A stretch of 64,000 nt of DNA from Bacillus sp. B15-48 (GCF_016879755.1 NZ_WOFU01000001.1:806001-870000), one strand, 5' to 3'; shown: positions 40,651 to 50,475, counted from the first letter of the stretch. Notes: a model not told the origin generated them from the sequence alone. Translations and numbers: made by a program.

Positions 40651-42579
40651 TCACCCCATTAGTTTTTTTTGTACTTGTTCTGCTACTAGCTCGTCAGACT
40701 TCTTTTTAAATATTTGTAAAAGGATTCCCGCAATTAGTAAAGCGACGCCGGTGATATCTGTTAAAATTCCAGGAATAATGAGAGTAATAGCAGCCGCCAA
40801 AAATAATAGCCGTTCGCCCCAAGAAGTCTCTCTAATTAAGTACCCTTGGAGAAAGAATACAAAAGCTGCTGCTCCAATAATCGAAGTAATAACAGATAAA
40901 GCAATGGTAGATGTATCTCCTTGCAGCAACAATGCCTCATTGTAAACAAAGATGAAAGGAACGATAAATCCTCCCAGTCCAATTTTCGTAGCTGTAAAGG
41001 CGGTTGCATTTGGTGAAGAACCTGCTAATCCTGCAGCAGTATAAGCTGTAATCGCTACTGGTGGAGTTAGACCTGACATGACACCGTAGTAAAACACAAA
41101 CATATGAGCAGCAACTGGAGAAACTCCTAAGTTGATAAGAGCTGGTGCTGCCAAAACGGCCAAAATAACATAGGCAGATACCGTTGACATCCCCATACCG
41201 AGAATAATCGAAGCGACCATAACAAGAATCAGCAATAATAGTAAATTCTCACCAGAAATATCAATTGCAAGTCTTGAAAAGCGTGTTCCTAGACCTGTTA
41301 AAACAACTGAACCAACAATAATCCCCGCGCCCGCACAAGCGGAAACAACAATCATTGAGCTCTTGGCTGCGCTTTCAAGACATGCTAGAACATCACGCCA
41401 ACTCATCCAATTCTCTCTTTTTAAATAACTAAGACCAATCGTTAAGAAAATTGAATATAACCCTGCTTTAATTGGGCTGAATCCCATTAACATTAACCCA
41501 ATAATGAAAGCGATCGGTAAAAAGAAATACAGCCTTTTCAACACTTCAGTCACTTTCGGGATTTCTTCATCAGAAGCTCCTTTTAACCCTAATTTGCCTG
41601 CTTGTAGATAGACAATGATCCCGGCAACTAAAAAATAGAGGAGAGCTGGAATAAGTGCATAAGCAATCAGTTCTATATAGGGAACTCCCGTCATTTCCGC
41701 CATGATAAAGATTGCTGCTCCCATAATAGGTGGCATTAATTGTCCACCTTGTGAAGCGACCGATTCGACTCCTGCAGCAAATTTTGGAGAATAGCCAATT
41801 CTTTTCATCATTGGAATGGTAAAGGCTCCCGTTATCGCCACATTAGCAGCACCGTTTCCGGTAATGGTTCCAAGCATCGCACTTGATGCAACGGATGCTA
41901 ATGCCGGACCTCCACGCCTTTTTCCAACTAAAAGAAATGCAAAATCAATAAAAAATTTACCTGCCCCAGACTTCAGGAAGAAAGACCCAAAGATAATAAA
42001 CAACACAATGACAGTGGAACTTGTATACACTGGGGAACTAAAAATCCCTGATGTGCTAATAAATAATGTGTCGATCATTTTTTTATAGCTATAACCTTGG
42101 TGACCTAATAAGCCTGGAAAATAAGGTCCGAGGAAGATATAAAACAGGAAAAACGTAATCAGGATCGACATTAAAATCCCGTTTGTTCTACGAACTCCTT
42201 CAATAATCAAGATGATTAGCAATGTCCCAATCATTATATCCATTGAATTGGGCTGCCCTGCACGATATTCAATGGCAGGATAATCGAAAAGTGCATAGGC
42301 TAAAACTAGACTACTTAATAGAATTGGGATCAAATCATAAAATTTAAATCCCTTCTTCTTGGAAAACGGAAAAAGCATAAACAATAGAAGCAACCCAAAG
42401 CTTACATGAACAGCCCTCTGCTGCCATGAGGGAAGGGAGCCAAATCCGGCCGTGTACAAATGAAAGACGGAAAAAGTAATCGCTGTTAGGGCGATAATAA
42501 TCGCTAATACTTTAGGAAGACCCTTTAAGTTCGATTCCTTCTGAGTCACTTTTTCGATATAAGTTGTGTTTGCACTCAT
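40651..42579 (-). CDS. TRAP transporter fused permease (DctQM, TAXI type)
   Basis: This 642-aa membrane protein merges the small and large TRAP permeases. An N-terminal set of helices comes first (about 1-170), then the DctM-like part with FLKSGAGKFFIDFA, GTITGNGAANVAITGAFT, SQGGQLMPPIMGAA and GMGMSTVSAYVI. It pairs with the TAXI binding protein 1 bp downstream. A short tail of helices follows the main domain, as is typical of this group. Confidence 0.93.
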   Translation of the reverse strand: MSANTTYIEKVTQKESNLKGLPKVLAIIIALTAITFSVFHLYTAGFGSLPSWQQRAVHVSFGLLLLFMLFPFSKKKGFKFYDLIPILLSSLVLAYALFDYPAIEYRAGQPNSMDIMIGTLLIILIIEGVRRTNGILMSILITFFLFYIFLGPYFPGLLGHQGYSYKKMIDTLFISTSGIFSSPVYTSSTVIVLFIIFGSFFLKSGAGKFFIDFAFLLVGKRRGGPALASVASSAMLGTITGNGAANVAITGAFTIPMMKRIGYSPKFAAGVESVASQGGQLMPPIMGAAIFIMAEMTGVPYIELIAYALIPALLYFLVAGIIVYLQAGKLGLKGASDEEIPKVTEVLKRLYFFLPIAFIIGLMLMGFSPIKAGLYSIFLTIGLSYLKRENWMSWRDVLACLESAAKSSMIVVSACAGAGIIVGSVVLTGLGTRFSRLAIDISGENLLLLLILVMVASIILGMGMSTVSAYVILAVLAAPALINLGVSPVAAHMFVFYYGVMSGLTPPVAITAYTAAGLAGSSPNATAFTATKIGLGGFIVPFIFVYNEALLLQGDTSTIALSVITSIIGAAAFVFFLQGYLIRETSWGERLLFLAAAITLIIPGILTDITGVALLIAGILLQIFKKKSDELVAEQVQKKLMG

Positions 42580-42595
42580 CTATTTTTCTCCCCTC

Positions 42596-43372
42596 CTATT
42601 TCCCAGTAAACGAAGGCGCCCTTTTCTCTAAAAAGGCGGATGTTCCTTCGGCCTTGTCTTCGGTCCCATAAAGGATGGCCTGTGCCGATAACTCATAAGA
42701 AAGACCCGTATTCAAATCGGTTGCTGCTCCTATATTTATCGCTCTTTTTGCCATTTGAACAGCCAAAGGCGGTTTTGCGACGATTTGCTCTGCAAGCGCT
42801 AACACTTCTTTCCTCAACTCTTCACGTTTCACTACTTTTTCTAGCAAACCCAGTTCCTTTGCTTCATCCGCTGTGATGATTTTCCCTGTAAAAATAAGTT
42901 CCTTTGCCATTCCAATTCCTACTAACTGTGCTAATCGCTGTGTCCCACCAGCACCTGGGATAATTCCAAGGTTAATTTCAGGTTGTCCTAATTTTGCATT
43001 CTCACTAGCGTAGCGGATATCACAGGCTAAGGCTATTTCACAGCCACCGCCAAGCGCATAACCATTAATTGCTGCAATGACTGGTTTGGAACATTGACTT
43101 ATTTTATTACATACATTTTGAGCGGAAACTTTGAACATATCGTTCGGAACCCTTTTATTTAACCAACTGACGTCAGCCCCTGCTACAAAGGCCTTTTCAC
43201 CGGCTCCTGTAATAATACCAACACGAATTTCATCATGATTGGAAATATAGTCGATGGCGTTTTCTAATTCTTGCCAAGTTTTTTCATTTAACGCATTTCT
43301 TACTTCTGGCCTATTAATAGTAATGGTGGCAATATGTTCATTCACTTCTAAAATAATATTTTCGTATTGCAT
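42596..43372 (-). CDS. Enoyl-CoA hydratase (crotonase)
   Basis: The 258-aa protein shows AFVAGADVSWL, INGYALGGGCEIALACDIRYA with the first catalytic glutamate region, and GQPEINLGIIPGAGGTQRL with the second glutamate. These fit a true hydratase that turns crotonyl-CoA-like substrates into 3-hydroxyacyl-CoA. It acts between the CoA-activated substrate and the 3-hydroxyacyl-CoA dehydrogenase encoded next to it. Confidence 0.9.
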   Translation of the reverse strand: MQYENIILEVNEHIATITINRPEVRNALNEKTWQELENAIDYISNHDEIRVGIITGAGEKAFVAGADVSWLNKRVPNDMFKVSAQNVCNKISQCSKPVIAAINGYALGGGCEIALACDIRYASENAKLGQPEINLGIIPGAGGTQRLAQLVGIGMAKELIFTGKIITADEAKELGLLEKVVKREELRKEVLALAEQIVAKPPLAVQMAKRAINIGAATDLNTGLSYELSAQAILYGTEDKAEGTSAFLEKRAPSFTGK

Positions 43373-43399
43373 GTTTTTATCCCCCTTGTTTCTTATCCT

Positions 43400-44248
43400 T
43401 TAGTAGTCATAGACCCCTTTCCCTACTTTTCGACCAAGCCTTCCTGCTTTCACATACTTAATCATTAGCGGGGTTGGACGGTAACGGTCTCCTAATGTTT
43501 CATGAAGATAGGTTAATATTTTCATCCTTGTATCTAATCCAACCAAATCACCTAACTCTAAGGGACCCATTGGATAATTCAACCCTAGCTTAATCGCCTT
43601 ATCAATATCTTCCGCAGAAGCAACCCCTTCCTCCAACATCCGAAACGCTTCATTTCCAACTAAAGCGCTCACACGACTCGTCACAAAACCAGGTGCTTCA
43701 TTGACCATGACCGTTTCTTTCCCCATTTGTTTAGCCACATTTTCGGTGATCTGATAGGTCTCATCGCTCGTTTCTAAACCTCTAATGATTTCTACTAGTT
43801 TCATTTTAAAAACCGGATTGAAGAAATGCATCGCGATGACACGATCCGGTCTATTTGTAACCCCACCCATTTCTGTTGGGCTCATCGTAGACGTATTAGT
43901 AGCTAAAACGACATCGGGTTTACAGATATCATCCAACTTTCTGAAAATATCACATTTCAATTTAATATCTTCCGGTACGGCTTCAATGACGAAGTCTGCG
44001 TCGGAAACGGCCTCATTGAAATCGACGGTTTGCTGGAGCCTGCTGATCGCTTGTTCCATCTCTTCCTCACGATAAAGCCCTCGTTTCAGTCCTTTTTCCA
44101 TATTCGTTCTAATGTCATTTACAGCCTGACTTAACTGCGCTTCCGAAATGTCATAAAGAGTCGTTTGAAACCCTCCCATCGCAGAAACATGAGCAATCCC
44201 TCTCCCCATCACACCAGAACCGAGAACTGCAATCTTTTTAATTTCCAT
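43400..44248 (-). CDS. 3-hydroxyacyl-CoA (3-hydroxybutyryl-CoA) dehydrogenase
   Basis: This roughly 282-aa NAD-dependent dehydrogenase has Rossmann motif GSGVMGRGIAHVSA, FVIEAVPED, the catalytic region ATNTSTMSP and MHFFNPVFKMKLVE, and the dimerisation domain with LNYPMGPLELGDLVG. The length fits the short Hbd type. An ATG 18 bases upstream exists; start choice among three close ATGs is uncertain. It oxidises 3-hydroxyacyl-CoA to 3-ketoacyl-CoA for the thiolase. Confidence 0.9.
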   Translation of the reverse strand: MEIKKIAVLGSGVMGRGIAHVSAMGGFQTTLYDISEAQLSQAVNDIRTNMEKGLKRGLYREEEMEQAISRLQQTVDFNEAVSDADFVIEAVPEDIKLKCDIFRKLDDICKPDVVLATNTSTMSPTEMGGVTNRPDRVIAMHFFNPVFKMKLVEIIRGLETSDETYQITENVAKQMGKETVMVNEAPGFVTSRVSALVGNEAFRMLEEGVASAEDIDKAIKLGLNYPMGPLELGDLVGLDTRMKILTYLHETLGDRYRPTPLMIKYVKAGRLGRKVGKGVYDY

Positions 44249-44278
44249 TCCCATCCAACCTTTCATTTATGTTCTGTT

Positions 44279-44950
44279 TTAACTAATAAAAGCGTTTATC
44301 CCTTGGACCTTTTTAAAATCCTCTGCCACTTCATAGTTAGCAGGTGTGATTTCTTTTAGTTTTTCAAAGGAAATATCATCCGTTAATTCCACAAGATAGA
44401 GTTTTTCATTTCTAAATTTAAAAACAGCAAGTTCGGTAATAATCGTATCGACTCGTTTCTTAGCCGTTAATGGATACGTACATTCTGGGAGAATTTTAGG
44501 CTCTCCTTTAGGAGTTAAATGAGTCATTGCCGCAATGACCTTTTTCGCCCCAACAACTAAATCCATCGCTCCGCCAACCCCTAGTACATCTTTTCCTGGT
44601 ATGGCCCAGCTGGCAATATCTCCTGTTTCGGATACTTGCAAGGCCCCAATCACAGTCGCATCTAGATGACCGCCACGCATCATTCCAAAAGAGATCGAAC
44701 TATCAAAATAGGAAGCATGAGGAAGTTCTGTTATTGGCAGTTTCCCTGCATTCACCAAATCAATATCCACTTCATCCGGTTTCGGTTCTGGTCCAACCCC
44801 AAGAATTCCATTCTCAGAATGGATCGTAACCGATCCTCTTGAAAGGTAATCTGCAACGAGGGTCGGAATCCCAATTCCAAGGTTAATAATTCCTGAAGTC
44901 AGTTCTTGTGCACATCTCCAAGCTATATAATGTTTCAATCGATCGCTCAT
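44279..44950 (-). CDS. scoB: 3-oxoacid CoA-transferase subunit B
   Basis: This 223-aa subunit of a heterodimeric SCOT/AtoAD-type CoA-transferase carries the catalytic glutamate Glu46 in TIHSENGILGVGP. GGHLDATVIGALQV and GKDVLGVGGAMDLVVGAKKV are also typical. It transfers CoA from an acyl-CoA donor to the imported acid. It overlaps subunit A by 4 bases. Symbol by family; the actual acid substrate may differ from acetoacetate. Confidence 0.9.
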   Translation of the reverse strand: MSDRLKHYIAWRCAQELTSGIINLGIGIPTLVADYLSRGSVTIHSENGILGVGPEPKPDEVDIDLVNAGKLPITELPHASYFDSSISFGMMRGGHLDATVIGALQVSETGDIASWAIPGKDVLGVGGAMDLVVGAKKVIAAMTHLTPKGEPKILPECTYPLTAKKRVDTIITELAVFKFRNEKLYLVELTDDISFEKLKEITPANYEVAEDFKKVQGINAFIS

Positions 44951-45633
44951 GACAATTCCTCCTTTTTCACAATAATATCAACAAAAGCGAAAGGTGTGAC
45001 AATCGACTCTGGGTCAAGCTCCCCGATTTCAACAATTTCCTCCACTTCCACAATCGTTAAATCAGCTGCCATCGCCATGATTGGATTAAAGTTTCGTGCT
45101 GTTTTTCTATAGACCAAATTTCCTGCTTTATCAGCCTTATAGGCTTTTATGAGTGACACGTCTGCGAATAACGAGTGTTCAAGGACATGCTCGCGGCCAT
45201 TAAACATCTTTGTTTTTTTGTTTTTAGCCAAATCAGTACCTGCTGAAGTTGGCGTATAAAAGGCAGGAATTCCAGAACCGCCTAATCGAATCGCTTCGGA
45301 AAAAGTTCCTTGCGGAAGCAGTTCAATATCAATCCTACCTTCTCTATAGGCCTGAACAACTTCTTTATTCGTCGTAAAGTACGTCCCTATCGCTTTCTTG
45401 ATACGATCTTGTTTGAACAAAGGATATAGATTCGTATCTCTATTAATGTTATTGCTAATAATCGTTAGACTATCGATCTGTCCTTCGTCAATCAAAGCTT
45501 GCAACAAATACTGCGGAATACCAGTAACCCCGAATCCCCCAACCATGATAGTCGCACTGGAGTTGATTTTCCTTATCGCCTCTTCAGCGGAGAGAAATTG
45601 GACATTTGTCTTAGTTGAATTCTCAGTTCTCAC
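44947..45633 (-). CDS. scoA: 3-oxoacid CoA-transferase subunit A
   Basis: This 228-aa partner of subunit B has the glycine-rich CoA site TIMVGGFGVTGIPQYLLQAL and the GIPAFYTPTSAGTDL segment. It is the first gene of the ten-gene operon. A perfect 18-bp palindrome lies about 100 bp upstream, where the divergent GntR/FCD regulator probably binds. Confidence 0.9.
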   Translation of the reverse strand: MRTENSTKTNVQFLSAEEAIRKINSSATIMVGGFGVTGIPQYLLQALIDEGQIDSLTIISNNINRDTNLYPLFKQDRIKKAIGTYFTTNKEVVQAYREGRIDIELLPQGTFSEAIRLGGSGIPAFYTPTSAGTDLAKNKKTKMFNGREHVLEHSLFADVSLIKAYKADKAGNLVYRKTARNFNPIMAMAADLTIVEVEEIVEIGELDPESIVTPFAFVDIIVKKEELS

Positions 45634-45728
45634 ATCTTCTACCCCATTTCAATTATAATCTTATTTTTTAAAAATGTTTCTCTAATACGAAGAGTTAGAT
45701 AATTTTCTAAATTCCATATATTTATTCT

Positions 45729-45746
45729 AAAATCATATATGATTTT
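45729..45746. promoter_or_regulatory. 18-bp palindromic operator between scoA and the GntR gene
   Basis: AAAATCATATATGATTTT is a perfect palindrome in the divergent promoter region. Its position and symmetry suit the FCD-type GntR regulator encoded at 45892. Confidence 0.6.
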
Positions 45747-45891
45747 TGTCAATGATATATTTGCAAGCGTTTCCACATTGTATTCTTGGAAAAATCGAGT
45801 ATAATTATAGTATTAGTTAAGCAAAATCTGAAAAAAGATTACTTTATATAACACTATATAAGCATTTCCTAATAAGAGAGGGATAAATTTA

Positions 45892-46539
45892 ATGGTAGCT
45901 ATAACTAAAACCGAAAAAGTGTATATAAAACTCATGGATAAAATAAAAAAAGGAGAGGTTAGACCTGGTTCAAGATTGGTAATTGCACAAATTGCTAGGG
46001 AGTTTAATGTAAGTGAAATTCCAGTAAGAGAAGTAATACAAAGACTAGCACAAGAAGGGTTTATAACCTTAACTCCTCACGCTGCTCCTACTGTAAAAGG
46101 CCTTTCTTCCAACGAGGTTCGACAGATTTTCGAAATACGGTCTAGTCTTGAACCTTTGGCTGCTAGACTTACTGTAGAGCACATATCAAACGCCCACATA
46201 AAAGAACTAGAGCAAATTGTAGAAGAATCAAAGGGAATCTGCGAAAAGGAGGATTTCCAAGGATATTTACAAGCGAATACTTATTTTCATAATTCACTTT
46301 ATCAATATTGTAACAACGAAATGTTAATTAAAATGATTAATGAAATAACTGGACTTTCCTCAAGATATCCAAATTATTATCAAGATAAAAAGACTATGCA
46401 GATATCTATTAAGGAGCATGAAGAAATATTGGATGCGCTAAAAAAACGAGATGCAGAATTGGTTGAACAATTAACAAAAAAACACCTATCGAAGGTAATT
46501 CCAAAATTGGTTAAAATAGTAGATGAATTCCTAAATTAG
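45892..46539 (+). CDS. GntR-family regulator (FCD domain)
   Basis: In this 215-aa protein a winged helix-turn-helix (about 8-70; GSRLVIAQIAREFNVSEIPV then REVIQRLAQEG) is followed by an all-helical FCD ligand domain (about 80-210) with the metal-ligand histidines in HNSLYQYC and KEHEEILDALKK. It is divergent from the CoA-transferase/TRAP operon and very likely controls it, using the organic acid or its CoA ester as effector. Confidence 0.92.
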   Translation: MVAITKTEKVYIKLMDKIKKGEVRPGSRLVIAQIAREFNVSEIPVREVIQRLAQEGFITLTPHAAPTVKGLSSNEVRQIFEIRSSLEPLAARLTVEHISNAHIKELEQIVEESKGICEKEDFQGYLQANTYFHNSLYQYCNNEMLIKMINEITGLSSRYPNYYQDKKTMQISIKEHEEILDALKKRDAELVEQLTKKHLSKVIPKLVKIVDEFLN

Positions 46540-46544
46540 GGTCG

Positions 46545-46860
46545 ATAGTTTTTGAAATCATCAATCCGATGAGCATCGGAATCGTCTTAATCGTTTCTGC
46601 GCTAGTATCACCCGCAGCTGCCCTATGGTATTAATGCCGTCCTTATTGTTCAAAATATTGGCATCAATCCCAACCGCATCACGAAAACAAACTTTCTGTT
46701 TTCCATCATGATGTGTACAGTTTGTACTTTTTTTGAAGGATATGTCCGACCCAGATTAAAGGAAACACATGGAGAAGTATTTTTTACCCCTTCAATTTGT
46801 AAGATTTATTTTGATGGCAGTTGTACTTCTTCCATTGCTCAGTACGATAGGAGATTTTAG
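46545..46860 (+). pseudogene. Frameshifted remnant of a membrane transporter-like gene
   Basis: One frame reads NPMSIGIVLIVSALVSPAAA then LWY-stop. A neighbouring frame continues YGINAVLIVQNIGINPNR and TNFLFSIMMCTVCTFFEGY. Joined across one frameshift these make a plausible stretch of transmembrane protein. The family cannot be named. No start or ribosome binding site is left. Confidence 0.35.
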
Positions 46861-46935
46861 TTTTCTTTTAAAGTTTATCTTTTTTAGGTAATAGGCGAGA
46901 ACCCTCGTGACTTCAGTCATGAGTTGTTGACTAGT

Positions 46936-46958
46936 CTTATTCGGGGCATCACTGTGAC
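46936..46958 (+). repeat. 45-bp element, right half, degenerate
   Basis: CTTATTCGGGGCATCACTGTGAC has one mismatch in the palindrome. It lies in the gene-free stretch 46540-47459, which also holds the transporter remnant, a terminator and a GAGCGGGGGACTGACC fragment near 47411. Confidence 0.6.
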
Positions 46959-47082
46959 GAACCCCAGAAACGTCCCCATACTTAAAAAAATATTTTCGTT
47001 ATCTGAAAATTCTATATAATTAATGCGAGTGGAGCTCTACAGTGTATCTGCGGTGTTTCATTACAATATTGCGCGAAAAAAA

Positions 47083-47119
47083 GCACATCAAGCGGTTTTA
47101 GCTGCTTGATGTGCCTTTT
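47083..47119. terminator. Strong bidirectional terminator
   Basis: GCACATCAAGC and GCTTGATGTGC form an 11-bp stem with TTTTT after it on the plus strand and eight T residues on the minus strand. It separates the 45892 regulator side from the 47.4-54.7 kb operon. The 47120-47290 stretch has short hairpins but no gene I can support. Confidence 0.8.
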
Positions 47120-47459
47120 TGAGTTTACTTGTATTCTCCTACTGCAAAATTGTTCATTGCCTGAGTAGAATGAAGTCCCGAACCCGAGGGTGAGCGACTC
47201 CTTTGGGGTTTCAACCCCTTCTATAGGGAGATGGTCAACCGCCATCCGCTTTATGTAGTTGCTCTATTGAGCGTAGCAACTAAAAATGTATAAAATCTAT
47301 TAAAATTAAACAATCATTCATGAATATCGAATAAACAAATCGATAAAAGCATTAAAACCCCACTAAAAACATCACTTTAACACGTTAACGCTCAACACTT
47401 TAGCTGAGCGGGGGACTGACCCCAATGTCACTCTTCCCAACGTTATATTCAATAAAATT

Positions 47460-48119
47460 TTATTTATTTCCCTCTATTTGACTCGCAATTGCCCTGCAGT
47501 CATTTATTATATGTTTCCTCATACGATCCTCAGCTAAATCGGCTTCACGGTTTTTAATTGCCTCAAAAATCCCATAATGTTCCTTCATAAATGTAGGACG
47601 GAATTTATAGGAACTGATAAAAGTACGATAAGCTAATACTTGAGATCTTATTTGCAGCATCATATGCGTTAATGTGGGATTATTGCTGGCACTTACAATC
47701 GTATCGTGAAAAAGGGTGTTTTTTTCTGCAACTTTTTCTAACTCCCCTTCTTCAAAATACTTCTCTGCTAAAAAAAGGCATTCCTCTAATAAAATGAGGG
47801 ATTCATTATCAATCAATTCAGCCGCTTTTCTTGCGGCCAACCCTTCCAGCACAGAATTACAATCAAATAGAGAATCCATCGCTTCTTTCGAAAAGTTTGT
47901 TACTTCAACGCCATGGGAAGGACGTGAAACGACTAAACCATCCATTTCCAACCGTCTTAATGCCTCTCGTACCGGGGTCCTACTGACCCCCAATAAGTTT
48001 GCCAACTTCGATTCTGTTAATTTTTGTCCTGGGGAGTAATCCCCCTTAATTATTTTTTCTTTAATTGAAAAATAAACCTGTTCATATAGGCTTTTTTTAT
48101 CTTCCTTTGTTGAACTCAA
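47460..48119 (-). CDS. GntR-family regulator (FCD domain), second
   Basis: This 219-aa protein has a winged helix-turn-helix (about 12-75; GQKLTESKLANLLGVSRTPV then REALRRLEMDGLV) and an FCD domain with the histidine ligands in LFHDTIVSAS and KEHYGIFEAIKN. It is the last gene of the second TRAP operon region, 111 bp after the HMG-CoA-lyase-like gene. The TTGTATACAA-type palindromes ahead of the operon at 54697 and 54736 are likely binding sites. Confidence 0.92.
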   Translation of the reverse strand: MSSTKEDKKSLYEQVYFSIKEKIIKGDYSPGQKLTESKLANLLGVSRTPVREALRRLEMDGLVVSRPSHGVEVTNFSKEAMDSLFDCNSVLEGLAARKAAELIDNESLILLEECLFLAEKYFEEGELEKVAEKNTLFHDTIVSASNNPTLTHMMLQIRSQVLAYRTFISSYKFRPTFMKEHYGIFEAIKNREADLAEDRMRKHIINDCRAIASQIEGNK

Positions 48120-48230
48120 TTTTCCTATTCTCCCTTTTCAGTGAAATCATTTCATAATGAATATAAATGAAACGGGGGATAACCCCCTTTCCTTTCGTTG
48201 CATCAATTATACTATTTTTTCGGATTAACA

Positions 48231-49142
48231 CTAAGAATGGACTGATGAAGAAGCCCGATTTACTCTCCAAATTTTGCTATCCAAGTCTTTCCCGATAAAC
48301 TCACGAAGTACATTAGAAGTTTCAAGCATTTTTGAATGATTAATTTCTGTTTCAATCCCCATTTCAGCTAATAGACTTGCAAGGTCTTCTGTTGATATAT
48401 TGCCTGTTGCTCCTGGCGCATATGGACATCCTCCAAGTCCGCCTATACTGCTGTCGAAGGAACTTACCCCTGCCTGAAGTCCAGCTATCACATTTGCTAA
48501 TCCTCTTCCATACGTATCATGAAAATGCAATTCGAATTCTACGTCCAAATAAAGTTCTTTTAACTTTGTCATCCATGTATAGACCTGCACTGGATTAGCA
48601 ACACCAATGGTGTCACATAGCCCGATTCGTTTAAATCCCATCTTTTTTAATTCACCAACAATTTGAACGATCCTTTCAATCCCAGGATTCCCGTCAAATG
48701 GACAACCAAACACAGTCGAAAGAGAGGCTCTGTACTGCACTTTATCCTTTTGTGCTCGTTGAACAAGCGGCGCTAACCTATTTAGAGATTCCTTTGTTGT
48801 ACTGTTCAAGTTCTTCTTACAGTGTGAATCAGTGGCAGATAGAACAAAAGTAACACCGCCCCCCCCACTCTGAATCGCCCGATTGTATCCCCTTTCATTA
48901 GGAACTAGTGCAAAAAAGGTTGCTGGCAGATGTCGGACAGCTTTAATTACTTCTTCTGCATCAGCTAGATTTGGTATCCACTTAGGATTCACAAAAGACG
49001 TTGCTTCAATTTCCTTAAATCCGCTTTCCACAAGCTTGTGAATTAACGCTATTTTTTTATCGGTGGATAAATTTGTCGGCTCATTTTGCAGTCCATCCCT
49101 TGGTCCAACTTCAATAATTTTTACTTCTATTGGCATATTCAT
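48231..49142 (-). CDS. Hydroxymethylglutaryl-CoA lyase-like DRE-TIM enzyme
   Basis: This 303-aa TIM-barrel lyase has the signature EVGPRDGLQNE (Arg15, Asp16), metal-binding HFHDTYGRGLAN (His206, His208) and the mobile-loop cysteine Cys239 in GLGGCPYAPGATGN. HMG-CoA lyase splits HMG-CoA into acetyl-CoA and acetoacetate. No leucine-pathway genes are present; instead it sits with a TRAP transporter, acylating aldehyde dehydrogenase and Fe-alcohol dehydrogenase. It may cleave a related 3-hydroxyacyl-CoA; that is an inference from context. Confidence 0.9.
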   Translation of the reverse strand: MNMPIEVKIIEVGPRDGLQNEPTNLSTDKKIALIHKLVESGFKEIEATSFVNPKWIPNLADAEEVIKAVRHLPATFFALVPNERGYNRAIQSGGGGVTFVLSATDSHCKKNLNSTTKESLNRLAPLVQRAQKDKVQYRASLSTVFGCPFDGNPGIERIVQIVGELKKMGFKRIGLCDTIGVANPVQVYTWMTKLKELYLDVEFELHFHDTYGRGLANVIAGLQAGVSSFDSSIGGLGGCPYAPGATGNISTEDLASLLAEMGIETEINHSKMLETSNVLREFIGKDLDSKIWRVNRASSSVHS

Positions 49143-49194
49143 AGTATTTCCCCCTAAAATTTCACAGCTTTACAGTTCATTATTGATTGAATAT

Positions 49195-50475
49195 CTACCC
49201 TAATAAATTCGGTAAAAATAAGACAATTTCCGGAATATAGGTTATCGCTAATACGACAACGATTAATGCTACAAAGAATGGGATGATCTTTTTGCTGACC
49301 TCTTCAATGGTCGCCTTAGCGATATCGGATGCAATAAATATATTTAATGCTAATGGTGGTGTAATCATTCCAACGGAAGTATTAACTACAAGCAGAATTC
49401 CCAACACTAATGGATCAAGACCAATATGACTAGCTATAGGTAAAAGCATAGGTGTAATCAATAAAATAATCGCATTTGTTTCTAAGAAAATACCAAATAA
49501 CAATAAAATGACATTGATTAACAATAGAATAACCACTGGGTTATCCGTTAATCCTAAAACAGAAGACGCAATTTCATCAGGAATACGCTGGGAGGTAAGC
49601 AACCACGAAAATGCACTAGAAGCGGCTATTACAAAAAATACAATCGAAGTGCTTTTCCCTGCTTCAACAATAATACTAGATAAATCTTTTATTTTAATTT
49701 CTTTATAAACAAACATAGTTATAATTAACGCATATACACAGGCAATTGCCGCTGCCTCGGTTGGGGTAAAGATTCCTCCATAAATTCCACCTAATACAAT
49801 AATAGGCATTAATAGCGAAAGAATAGCATCCCAAAATGACTTCCCTAATTCTCTCATCGTTATGCGACCCGCTGTCGGCAAATTATTCTTCTTAGCAATA
49901 AAGAAAATGGTTAAACATAAAACGAGGATCATTAGGATTCCCGGAATAATTCCTGCTATAAACAAAGTACTAATCGAAACTCCGCTTATAACCCCATACG
50001 TAATCATCGGTACACTTGGAGGAATAACTACCCCTAATGTTCCTGCCGAAGCAACAATGGCTCCCGCTCTTGCTTTTCCGTATTTGTCTTTGGTCATAGA
50101 CGGAATCATTATTTTCCCAATAGCAGCAACAGTTGCAGCATTCGAACCAGAAATAGCACCGAAGAATCCTGACGAGAAGACTGATATCACCCCTAAGCCA
50201 CCAGGTAACGAACCAACTAAGTTTTTCGCAAAGTTAATGAGTCGTGCTGAGATTCCTCCAGATTGCATGATTGCGCCAGCAAGCATAAAGAATGGTATCG
50301 CCATAAACGGAAAGGAATCTAGAGCAGTAAACATCCTTTGTGGAATAACGGTTAAGGGGATGGAAACATCTCCAAATAAAAAAGCGGCTATCGTTGCAAG
50401 TCCTAAACTTACGCCGATTGGTATATTTAACAGGATTAGAACTGCTAGGCTCACAAACAAAATAGTTACTGTCAT
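49195..50475 (-). CDS. dctM: TRAP transporter large permease (DctM family)
   Basis: This 426-aa polytopic permease has FPFMAIPFFMLAGAIM, GAISGSNAATVAAIGKIMI, GVVIPPSVPMITYGV and GIFTPTEAAAIACV. Conservation and length are normal. It follows dctQ by 16 bp in the operon and forms the translocation pathway of the second DctPQM system. Confidence 0.95.
   Translation of the reverse strand: MTVTILFVSLAVLILLNIPIGVSLGLATIAAFLFGDVSIPLTVIPQRMFTALDSFPFMAIPFFMLAGAIMQSGGISARLINFAKNLVGSLPGGLGVISVFSSGFFGAISGSNAATVAAIGKIMIPSMTKDKYGKARAGAIVASAGTLGVVIPPSVPMITYGVISGVSISTLFIAGIIPGILMILVLCLTIFFIAKKNNLPTAGRITMRELGKSFWDAILSLLMPIIVLGGIYGGIFTPTEAAAIACVYALIITMFVYKEIKIKDLSSIIVEAGKSTSIVFFVIAASSAFSWLLTSQRIPDEIASSVLGLTDNPVVILLLINVILLLFGIFLETNAIILLITPMLLPIASHIGLDPLVLGILLVVNTSVGMITPPLALNIFIASDIAKATIEEVSKKIIPFFVALIVVVLAITYIPEIVLFLPNLLG

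Noticed and set aside
47012-47245. 77-codon minus-strand frame with LPIEGVETPKESLTLGFG
   Set aside because: I considered an insertion-sequence end or transposase tail but could not match it to a family. It spans a strong terminator hairpin and has no ribosome binding site.
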